Assembly: GCF_000186865.1 (NCBI RefSeq)
Contig: NW_008705598.1
Span: 147,939-158,963 of the forward strand
Direction: 5' to 3'
Origin: Aureococcus anophagefferens
Taxonomy: Eukaryota; Sar; Pelagophyceae; Pelagomonadales; Pelagomonadaceae
DNA length: 11,025 nucleotides
The notes beneath the pieces are model-generated. The model ran no database searches. It saw only the letters and a list, made by a program, of their open reading frames with translations, and was not told the origin of the DNA. Positions 6,101 through 11,025 of the stretch are shown one piece after another; the first letter of the stretch is position 1; each line of letters opens with the position of its first letter. The translations under genes were made by a program, and so were the position numbers.

Positions 6101-8498
6101 GGCGCGGGCGTCGGCCCCGGCGCGGGCGCGAGCGCGGGCGCGGGCGTCGGCCCCGGCGCGGGCGCGAGCGCGGGCGCCGACGCGACCGACCCCGGCGCGG
6201 GCGCGGGCGTCGGCCCCGGCGCGGGCGCGACCGGCGCGGCCGTCGGCTCGGGCGCGGACGCGGCCGTCGGGAGCGACGTCGCGTTTCCCGCGTCCGCCGC
6301 GTCGGTCGGGCAATTGAGGCCGTCGTTGTCGGGCGTCTCCTGCCCGTCCGACGATTGCAGGACGACGACGGCGCTCGCGGCGTCGCACGCGACGTGCGCC
6401 GAGTAGTCGGACCCCGAGTTCCAGCAGTCGTCGTCGTCGATGTTCCGGATGGGCGTAATGACCGTGAAGATCCCCTCGGCGCCGTTGCCGGCGAAGAAGA
6501 CGCCGTCGAAGTCGCCGGCGTCCAGGTACCACGCGGCGCCGAAGAGCCTTTCGATGGGATCGAGGCCGACGCCCGTGCCCTGGACGATCGCGTACGCCTC
6601 CGGCGCGCCGTCGTCGCCGAGCCGCGCGATGAAGAGCTTGAAGTCGTACATCATGCCGATGATCTGCGCGGGGGAGTGTGACGCGGACGGCGCGCGCGTC
6701 CGAAGACGCGGCCTCGCGGACGTAGGTCGCGCCCGCGACGCCGTCAGCGATGATGTCGTCGGAGCCCGAATCCTCCGTCGCGGGCGCAAAGTCGACGACG
6801 GTCGAGGAGAAGAGGTCGCTGTTCACGGGCAGCGTGAGGTCGTGGAAGGTGGGATAGGAGGAGTCGAGGCCCGACGCGTACCAGAGGCCGTCGCCCTCCT
6901 TCTCGCCGAGCGCGTTGCTGTAGTAGAAGTAGTCGCCTGGGGAGCGCGCGACTTTAGATGTCGGCCACCTTCTGCTCGTTTCCGCTCGTTTTAGGACACG
7001 GGTTCATCTCCCAGCGTGTGCCCACACGAGAGCCTCTCGACGATCGACACCGCGAGCCGCTCGAGTCGAAGTGGCATCGACGCGCGCCCGTCGGACGCCG
7101 GTCGCCGCCGACGATGGCCGCGGCGTTCGCGAGGTCGACGCCCATGGTCCCATCGTAGCAGTAGAGGCTGTACCTATCGAAGCGGCAGAGCTGGCTGTCG
7201 AACACCGCGTAGGGGTAGAAGCTTCCGTCGGCGTCCGTGTACATGGCGGCGGCGTTGATGTCGTTCGCGTCCGTGTAGTCGAGGTCGAAGATGTCGACGT
7301 AGACGCCGTTGTCCAATTTCTTCAGGGAGTAGTAGTCGTCGTCCGTCGCCTTGAGCAGCTGGAAGGGCTGCGTGCCCGCCCTGGTGCAGTTGAAGGCTTC
7401 GATGGCCGAGTCCGCCGCGTCGGTCGGGCAGTTGAGGCCGTCGTTGTCGGGCGTGTCCGTCGACGTCGAGTACCGGACGACGACGGCGCTCGCGGCGTCG
7501 CACGCGACGTGCGCCGAGTAGTCGGACCCCGAGTTCCAGCAGTCGTCGTCGTCGATGTTCCGGATGGGCGTAATGACCGTGAAGATCCCCTCGGCGCCGT
7601 TGCCGGCGAAGAAGACGCCGTCGAAGTCGTCGGTGTCCAGGTACCACGCGGCGCCGAAGAGCCTTTCGATGGGATCGAGGCCGACGCCCGCGCCCTGGAC
7701 GATCGCGTACGCCTCCGGCGCGCCGTCGTCGCCGAGCCGCGCGATGAAGAGCCTGAAGTCGTACATCATGCCGATGATCTGCGCGGGGGAGTGTGACGCG
7801 GAGCGCGCGCGCCCGAAGACGCGGCCTCGCGGACGTAGGTCGCGCCCGCGACGCCGTCAGCGATGATGTCGTCGGAGCCCGAATCCTCCGTCGCGGGCGC
7901 AAAGTCGACGACGGTCGAGGAGAAGAGGTCGCTGTTCACGGGCAGCGTGAGGTCGTGGAAGGTGGGATGGGAGGCGTCGAGGTCCGACGCGTACCAGAGG
8001 CCGTCGCCCTCCTTCTCGCCGAGCGCGTTGCTGTAGTAGAAGTGGTCGCCTGGGGAGCGCGACTTTCGCGTTTTGGACTCGGGTTCGTCTCTCGAAGTGG
8101 CGTCGATGCGCGGCCGTCGGACGCCGGTCGCCGCCGACGATGGCCGCGGCGTTCGCGAGGTCGACGCCCATGGTCCCATCGTAGCAGTGGACGCTGTACC
8201 TATCGAAGCGGCAGAGCTGGCTGTCGAACACCGCGTAGGGGTAGAAGCTTCCGTCGGCGTCCGTGTACATGGCGGCGGCGTTGATGTCGTTCGCGTCCGT
8301 GTAGTCGAGGTCGAAGATGTCGACGTAGACGCCATCATCCAGGCGCATCAGGGAGTAGTAGTCGTCGCCCGTCGCCTTGAGCAGCTGGAAGGGCTGCGTG
8401 CCCGCCCTGGTGCAGTTGAAGGCTTCGACGACGGCGGCTGCGAGTTTTGGCGCGAGCGCCAGTGCGAGCAGCGAGGGCGCCCACGGGACGCGCCGCAT
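3135..8498 (-). CDS. Large modular type I membrane protein with two tandem ectodomain repeats, seven-exon model
   Basis: Exons on the minus strand: 8498-8132, 8049-7835, 7778-7106, 6936-6722, 6663-5646, 5445-4605 and 4407-3135. They total 4602 nt, 1533 residues, with consistent phases throughout. The ATG at 8498 opens a signal peptide (MRR then [15 protein letters not shown]). Residues 24-317 and 319-613 are two modules about 93% identical, each starting EAFNCTRAG and ending NCPTDAAD. Their FGAAWYLD...GVFFAGN...GIFTV pattern recalls secreted beta-propeller modules, which is inference only. A Pro/Ala stalk, five adjacent N-glycosylation sequons, a region with NLGG and FYVTFFDVD motifs, Cys-pair segments (CADCDQC, CVDC) and a possible SEA-like stretch follow. 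A Gly/Ser linker precedes the membrane helix (about 1392-1414), a basic stop-transfer RARGRRRAR and a ~119-residue tail. A cell-surface role is likely; function is unknown. The exact donors of the four smaller introns are uncertain. Confidence 0.75.
4408..4596 (-). mobile_element. Introner element copy 3 (diverged), last intron of the membrane-protein gene (intron 4408-4604)
   Basis: A 189-bp sense-strand copy begins CGGCGCGGGAAAAG and ends CTCCCTCGTCCCGCCCAG. The target duplication is GTCGGCCG at 4604-4597 and GTCGCCCG at 4407-4400, seven of eight matching. The donor GT lies in the duplication and the acceptor AG in the element. Splicing is phase 2 and joins GG to G, giving D-G-S-P-G-A-S. 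The internal core GGACGAGCGATCATCTC is identical to the other copies, but many flanking bases differ, so this is the oldest of the four clear copies. Confidence 0.88.
5446..5637 (-). mobile_element. Introner element copy 4, GC-AG intron in the membrane-protein gene (intron 5446-5645)
   Basis: A 192-bp copy with ends CAGGGCAGCAAAAGAGAG and CTTTTGCTGCCCAG, flanked by the perfect 8-bp duplication GCGCGAAC (5638-5645 and 5438-5445 on the minus strand). Because the duplication starts with GC, the intron is GC-AG. Splicing is phase 1, joins G to GC and restores G-A-N-A-T, completing the last of a run of NAT glycosylation sequons. Both terminal repeats carry the same change relative to copies 1 and 2 (GCAA in place of GGAC), so the ends stay complementary. 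Confidence 0.92.
5638..5690 (-). repeat. 15-bp repeats encoding an N-glycosylation cluster
   Basis: Short direct repeats around CCCGTGGCGTTGAGG (plus strand) encode repeated NATGL units preceded by NVSA. After splicing out introner copy 4 the protein has five N-x-S/T sequons within about 22 residues. The element inserted inside this repeat, so its target GCGCGAAC includes the Asn codon of the fifth sequon. Confidence 0.75.
5935..6240 (-). repeat. GC-rich minisatellite coding a Pro/Ala stalk
   Basis: A 30-bp unit is repeated exactly at 5941-5970 and 5971-6000, with a partial third copy. From about 6080 to 6235 a second, ~36-bp unit recurs, including GCGTCGGCCCCGGCGCGG three times. On the minus strand they encode PAPAPA-type and [13 protein letters not shown] stretches, continuous with the frame of the membrane protein (roughly residues 625-755). 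Such Pro/Ala spacers usually act as extended, O-glycosylated stalks; that role is inferred. Confidence 0.8.
6664..6721 (-). other. Short intron, second tandem module (58 nt)
   Basis: Upstream coding (VAGATY) and downstream coding (IIGMMYDF) lie in different frames, and CGCGCAG precedes the downstream exon. With donor GTCCGCGAGG at 6721 and acceptor AG ending at 6664 the intron is 58 nt and phase 0. The paired intron in the other module is 56 nt; the 2-nt difference falls inside the proposed intron while both flanks stay in frame. An alternative GT donor 18 nt upstream also keeps the frame, so the donor is provisional. Confidence 0.7.
6937..7105 (+). mobile_element. Decayed introner in antisense orientation, intron of second module (169 nt)
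   Basis: The minus-strand intron runs from a GC donor (GCGACCGG at 7105) to CCCCAG ending at 6937; exon 4 resumes GCGACTAC, so six bases of an apparent target duplication remain. Frames require a length of 1 modulo 3 and 169 fits, joining IVG to GDYFYYSN. The plus strand at 6961-7010 aligns with the introner interior (TCGGCC, CTCGTTTC, GGAC, TTCATCTC) with about two thirds of the bases matching. The element therefore lies opposite to the transcript, unlike copies 1-4. A GT donor nine bases downstream is also frame-compatible. Confidence 0.65.
7779..7834 (-). other. Short intron, first tandem module (56 nt)
   Basis: This is the counterpart of the 58-nt intron: the same GTCCGCGAGG start at 7834 and CGCGCAG end, phase 0, joining VAGATY to IIGMMYDF. 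It lacks two bases in the GC-rich middle relative to the other module, which changes the reading frame of the genomic sequence but not of the spliced product. That behaviour supports its being non-coding. Confidence 0.7.
8050..8131 (+). mobile_element. Shortened antisense introner remnant, intron of first module (82 nt)
   Basis: The same donor block GCGACCGG (8131) and acceptor CCCCAG (ending 8050) as the 169-nt intron, with 87 fewer bases. Exon 2 resumes GCGACCAC, matching six of eight donor bases. A short introner-like stretch survives on the plus strand around 8070-8100 (GTTTTGGAC then TTCGTCTCTCG). A phase 1 splice joins IVG to GDHFYYSN. It duplicated together with its host exon and then lost its centre, or the longer copy represents the parental state. 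Confidence 0.62.
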
Positions 8499-8654
8499 GG
8501 CGCGACGCCCCGGTCGGGTCGCCCGCGCTTGGCTGCGCCACCGAACTCGCCCGCGCGGGATCGATCGGCCACGGGGGGAAACTCGAGGGGTTACACTTCC
8601 ATATCTTCCACACCGGCCTTTGATTGGAAAGTACAATGATTTTATGCAAAGCCA
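8499..8654. other. Putative spacer between two minus-strand genes; no stop in one frame
   Basis: An AT-richer stretch (about 8590-8650), including CATAAAAT on the minus strand, lies upstream of the signal-peptide ATG at 8498 and probably holds that gene's promoter and leader. The frame of the upstream secreted gene stays open across it and runs into the ATG. TAA at 8644-8642 (a different frame) and TGTAA at 8595-8591 on the minus strand are possible end signals for the upstream gene if a small intron shifts the frame. Confidence 0.45.
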
Positions 8655-9521
8655 AGTTGTCGACGTCGGCGCGGAGGACGGCGCCGGCGACGGCAGGGCG
8701 GTCGTCGGCTCCGGCGTGGGGGCGGGTGTCGTCGGCTCCGGCGTGGGGGCGGGTATCGTCGGCAGGGGCGTCGGATGCGGCGTCGGCAGGGGCGTCGGAT
8801 ACGGCGTCGGCAGGGGCGTCGGATACGGCGTCGGATACGGCGTCGGCAGGGGCGTCGGAGGCGTCGGGCAGGGGCCGCTCTGGCAGATGAGGTACTTGTC
8901 GCCGTCGGTCGCCGTCAGCGAGTTCTGGTGCGAGTTGTAAGCCGTGCAGTAGTACCCGCTGTACGAGCTGTAGCAGCCGGCGTAGCAGCCCGTCGGGTAG
9001 AAGCTGTAGGACACGCTGCTCGGCGAGCCGGAGCCGGACGCGCCGATGGCGGCGTTCGCCTCGTCGATGGCGGCCTCGCAGTCGGACAGGGACGTGATCG
9101 TGCAGTAGCCAATGTCCTCGCACGTCTTGCTGCCGTCGGTGGTGGGGTTCACGACGCCGATGCCGCCGGACGATGCGGCCCCGGACGACTCGCAGAAGAG
9201 GTACTTGTCGCCGTCGGTCGAAGTGAGCGAGTTCTGGTCCGTGTTGTAGTCCGTGCAGAAGTACCCGGTATAGTCGCTGTAGCAGCCGGCGTAGCAGCCC
9301 GTCGGGTAGAAGCTGTAGGACACGCTGCTCGGCGAGCCGTAGCCGGACAAGCCCATGTCGGCGTTCGCATCGGCGATGGCGGCCTCGCAGTCAGACACGG
9401 ACGTGATGTCGCTGTAGCCCTCGTTGGCGCAGTTGCTGTCGTCCGACGGCGTGATGACGACGATGGCGGCGTCGACGCCGACGAGGGCGAGGGCGAGCCA
9501 CGGCGCAACGAGGCGCCGCAT
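8655..9521 (-). CDS. Secreted protein with two Cys-rich repeats and a Pro/Thr-rich tail, 3' end unresolved
   Basis: The ATG at 9521 opens a signal peptide ([18 protein letters not shown]). Two ~80-residue repeats follow, encoded by 9190-9431 and 8883-9122. Each has C-x4-(G)Y, ITS-(V/L)-SDCEAAI, a shared [20 protein letters not shown] block, a Y-C-T-x-YN segment and TDGDKYL-(F/I)-C: seven or eight Cys per repeat, probably disulphide-bonded. A linker of [15 protein letters not shown] repeats continues to the TSTT at 8655. The architecture suggests a wall- or surface-associated glycoprotein; I cannot name a function. The given end is where protein-like sequence stops, not a stop codon. The same frame stays open to the membrane-protein signal peptide at 8498 and beyond, so either a small intron near the 3' end is missed or the two are one gene. 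Confidence 0.65.
8698..8882 (-). repeat. Short tandem repeats coding a Pro/Thr linker
   Basis: Two copies of a 27-bp unit around GTCGTCGGCTCCGGCGTGGG start at about 8700 and 8727. A second array of 6- and 12-bp units (GGCGTCGGCAGG and GGCGTCGGATAC) runs from about 8761 to 8860. On the minus strand they encode APTPEPTT and [11 protein letters not shown] repeats, respectively. Copy number is likely to vary between strains. Confidence 0.8.
8883..9431 (-). repeat. Tandem duplication of an ~80-residue Cys-rich domain
   Basis: Segments 9190-9431 and 8883-9122 are near-identical in long stretches, notably the block coding [19 protein letters not shown], and diverge mainly at the start of each unit (CANEGYSD against CEDIGYCT) and in Tyr/Ser/Asp substitutions. 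A spacer rich in Gly/Ser and ending TTDGSKT separates them. Like the neighbouring gene, this one expanded by an in-frame internal duplication. Confidence 0.82.
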
Positions 9522-9662
9522 CCACGCTGACGGGCACAGCCTAAAACATGCAGCCCGGCTTAAAACATGCGTGCAAGCAAGGAAGCGATATTCCGTCCGT
9601 ATCTTCAACACTAGCCTCAAGAACTTCAAGAACTGCCTCGACCGATCGAGTCTGCCGAGCCG
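9522..9662. promoter_or_regulatory. Compact divergent promoter between the secreted-protein and SAP-WWE genes
   Basis: The 141 bp between opposing ATGs is clearly AT-richer than its surroundings. It has two copies of TAAAACATGC (9542-9551 and 9561-9570) near the secreted-protein start and a perfect tandem pair of TCAAGAACT (9617-9634) near the SAP-WWE start. TATCTTCAACAC (9600-9611) resembles TATCTTCCACAC at 8602-8613 in the other spacer. No strict TATA or CCAAT box is visible. Both genes probably share this control region. Confidence 0.6.
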
Positions 9663-10457
9663 ATGAGCGCTCCGACGCGCGACGAGCTCCTGGGCCTGAC
9701 CGTGCCCGCGCTCAAGGAGCGGTGCCGCCAATCCGGGCGCCCGTGCTCGGGCCGCAAGGGCGAGCTCGTCGACGCCCTGCTCCGCCCCGCGCCCGGCGCC
9801 GCGCCGCGGAAGCGGCCCGCGGCCGGCGCCGCGGCCGGCGCCGCGCCGCGGAAGCGGCCCGCGGCCGGCGCCGCGGCCGGCGCCGCCGCGCCGAAGAAGG
9901 CCGCGCCGGGCCCGGGCGGGCGCGACGAGGCGGCGCGGCATTTCGCGGCGCTGTCGCGGCGCGCGCCGAGCCGCAAGGAGATCGAGTCGACGGAGCCCGG
10001 CGGCGCGCCGACGGTGGTGGAGCGGACGCTGCCGTCGTTCTTCGACTACTACCCGCGCGCGCGGCGGGCCCACGACGCGCTCGCGGGCGACGGGCCCGCG
10101 CGCCTCGCGCTGCTCCGCGCGTGCGCGCGCGTCGTCGAGACCGGCGACGCGGCGGCCATGGGCGCGCTCGTCGCCGCCGCGCTGCCGCCGGACGCCGGCG
10201 ACGCGGCCGCGCCCATCGACGTCGACGCCGGCGCCGGCGCGCCGCCGGCGGCCTTCCGGTGGCAGGTCGACGGCGGCGACGCGGGCTGGCTCGACTTCGA
10301 CGCGGCCTCGAACGCCGCCGCCGAGGACGCGCGGCGCCGCGGCGCCGGCTCCGCGGCGTTCACGTCGCCCTACGGGTCCTACGACCTCAACCTCGAGTTC
10401 ATGGTGCAGATCAACCGCGCGACGGGCACGGCGCGACCCGTGCGCTACGTCCCCTAG
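9663..10457 (+). CDS. SAP-WWE domain protein, probable nuclear DNA/ADP-ribose-binding factor
   Basis: A single exon, 264 residues, from the ATG at 9663 ([11 protein letters not shown]). Residues ~5-40 form a SAP motif: [14 protein letters not shown] then [11 protein letters not shown], the two-helix DNA-binding fold of chromatin proteins. Residues ~43-80 carry two exact copies of a 14-residue Ala-rich basic unit containing PRKRPAA plus a third diverged copy, suitable as linker and nuclear localisation signal. Residues ~85-180 are mostly helical-looking and unrecognised. Residues ~197-264 match a WWE domain: FRWQVD (W200), GWLDFD (W209), then [17 protein letters not shown] and [14 protein letters not shown] domains bind ADP-ribose units of poly(ADP-ribose) chains in PARPs and ubiquitin ligases. 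There is no catalytic PARP, RING or HECT domain. A reader of ADP-ribosylated chromatin is a reasonable inference. Confidence 0.85.
   Translation: MSAPTRDELLGLTVPALKERCRQSGRPCSGRKGELVDALLRPAPGAAPRKRPAAGAAAGAAPRKRPAAGAAAGAAAPKKAAPGPGGRDEAARHFAALSRRAPSRKEIESTEPGGAPTVVERTLPSFFDYYPRARRAHDALAGDGPARLALLRACARVVETGDAAAMGALVAAALPPDAGDAAAPIDVDAGAGAPPAAFRWQVDGGDAGWLDFDAASNAAAEDARRRGAGSAAFTSPYGSYDLNLEFMVQINRATGTARPVRYVP
9795..9878 (+). repeat. Two 42-bp tandem units in the SAP-WWE linker
   Basis: The unit starting GGCGCCGCGCCGCGGAAG at 9795 recurs exactly at 9837, a period of 42 bp or 14 codons. It encodes [14 protein letters not shown] in each copy. A degenerate third unit follows ([11 protein letters not shown]). 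In-frame expansion multiplies the basic PRKR cluster. Confidence 0.88.
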
Positions 10458-11025
10458 GCCCCTAAGCCCGAGGACCCGCCGGCGCGGAGCGCGGCCGCGG
10501 CCGCCGTCCGCTCGGCGGCGTCGGCCCGCGCGAGCTCCGCCGCGAGGAGCGCCCGGAGCTCCGCCGCGCGGGCCGCGGCCGCGGCGCCGCACGCCGCGAG
10601 CGCCGCCGGGGGCGCCGCGGCGCCGGAGAAGGACAGCGCCGCGCACTCGCCGTGCTCGTCGACGGCGAGCGCGAAGACGGCCGCCGCCGCGCGCTCCTCG
10701 GCCTTGGACGGGTCCACGAGGAGCGCGGGGCCGTCGCCGGCGCCGGCGCCGGCGCCGTCGCGCGGGGGCCCCGGGGGCCGCGGCAGCGCGGCGACGGCGA
10801 CGGCGAGCGGCGCGCGGACCAGGGGCAGGGGCACGGGGTCCGCGTCGGCGACGACGGCCGCGCGGCCCGCGTCGTCGAGCGCGACGTGCGGGCGGCGGCA
10901 GTGCGCGAGCGCGGCGGCCGCGGCGAGCGCGGCGGCCTCGAGGGCGCCGCCGTCGTCGTGGACGACGTGGACGTCGCAGCGCACGTGCCAGCACGCGACG
11001 CCGACGGCGACGCAGAGCGCCTCGC
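10454..11025 (-). CDS. RRP45: Exosome subunit RRP45 (EXOSC9-like), C-terminal part
   Basis: 189 residues are visible and the 5' part lies right of the window; no intron is evident. The fragment opens [20 protein letters not shown], matching the ESLCVxxGxxVWxxRxDxHxL segment of RNase PH-fold exosome proteins. It continues [54 protein letters not shown] and a DEHGECAAL strand. The RRPxV, DPVPL and LLVDPxxxEER motifs are typical of RRP45/EXOSC9 rather than RRP41, RRP42 or RRP43. RRP45 is a structural, non-catalytic member of the hexameric ring through which RNA reaches the nuclease in nuclear and cytoplasmic RNA decay. Its stop overlaps that of the SAP-WWE gene. Confidence 0.85.
   Translation of the reverse strand, partial: EALCVAVGVACWHVRCDVHVVHDDGGALEAAALAAAAALAHCRRPHVALDDAGRAAVVADADPVPLPLVRAPLAVAVAALPRPPGPPRDGAGAGAGDGPALLVDPSKAEERAAAAVFALAVDEHGECAALSFSGAAAPPAALAACGAAAAARAAELRALLAAELARADAAERTAAAAALRAGGSSGLGA

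Larger units (their letters stand above)
6292..8426 (-). repeat. Intragenic tandem duplication of a ~1.0-1.1 kb module
   Basis: Segments 7411-8426 and 6292-7400 (minus strand) are near-identical in exons, exon order and intron positions. Encoded modules differ at roughly 20 of 294 residues. Examples are SLMRLDDG against [14 protein letters not shown] against YFYYSN, and a more altered stretch near the end (RYSTSTDTP against [10 protein letters not shown]). Differences in the introns account for most of the length gap. The junction is in frame (NCPTDAADS then [10 protein letters not shown]) inside one exon, so the duplication kept the reading frame. Confidence 0.88.

Noticed and set aside
5935..6240. 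Possible CRISPR or satellite array
   Set aside because: The repeats are head-to-tail without unique spacers, keep the reading frame and encode Pro/Ala stalk sequence, so they are a coding minisatellite.
7857..10994. A single minus-strand open frame of 1045 codons
   Set aside because: Only its middle (9521 to 8132) looks like real protein. The upstream portion is antisense to the SAP-WWE gene and RRP45-out-of-frame Arg-rich sequence, and the end is out of frame with the conserved module. Stops are rare in such GC-rich DNA, so long open frames are expected by chance.
1..11025. Bacterial origin suggested by high GC and dense open frames
   Set aside because: Core histones, histone stem-loops, a PRP4-type kinase, an exosome subunit and spliceosomal-type introns rule this out. 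I also found no tRNA, rRNA or operon structure.

Overview
The window looks like nuclear DNA from a very GC-rich unicellular eukaryotic alga. It has eukaryotic core genes (histones H2A and H2B, a PRP4-type splicing kinase, the exosome subunit RRP45), spliceosomal-type introns and large secreted or membrane proteins with Pro/Ala/Thr-rich stalks. Four introns are copies of one ~190-bp sequence with terminal inverted repeats and 8-bp target duplications. That is the signature of the introner elements described in the pelagophyte Aureococcus anophagefferens, so a pelagophyte of that kind is the best guess. The species is inferred, not shown.

Layout, left to right. (1) 3-1345, plus strand: a protein kinase of the PRP4 family, 5' end cut by the window, interrupted by two introners at its VALK and DFG motifs. 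(2) 1346-1805: convergent spacer with a 21-bp palindromic tandem repeat. (3) 1806-2759: a divergent H2B/H2A pair sharing a 204-bp promoter with a CCAAT box. Each gene is followed by the same 16-nt histone 3' stem-loop inside a 28-nt identical block. (4) 3135-8498, minus strand: by my splicing model a seven-exon gene for a 1533-residue type I membrane protein. It has a signal peptide, two nearly identical ~294-residue modules made by an internal tandem duplication, a Pro/Ala stalk, an N-glycosylation cluster, a Cys-containing ectodomain, one membrane helix and a ~119-residue tail. Two of its introns are intact introners, two are decayed introners in the opposite orientation, and two are short introns of 56 and 58 nt. 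(5) 8655-9521, minus strand: a secreted protein with two Cys-rich repeats and a Pro/Thr linker. Its 3' end is unresolved because no stop separates it from the next gene's signal peptide. (6) 9663-10457, plus strand: a SAP-WWE protein. (7) 10454-11025, minus strand: the C-terminal part of RRP45. The last two genes converge and share a CTAG in which both stop codons lie.

The genes do not form one pathway. The unifying theme is intron gain by a DNA-transposon-like element: in each clean copy the 3' splice site comes from the element and the 5' splice site from the duplicated target, so removal restores the coding sequence exactly. The strongest leads are the covarying element ends, the use of GC donors, the antisense introner remnants, the unusual histone stem-loop and the internally duplicated surface protein.
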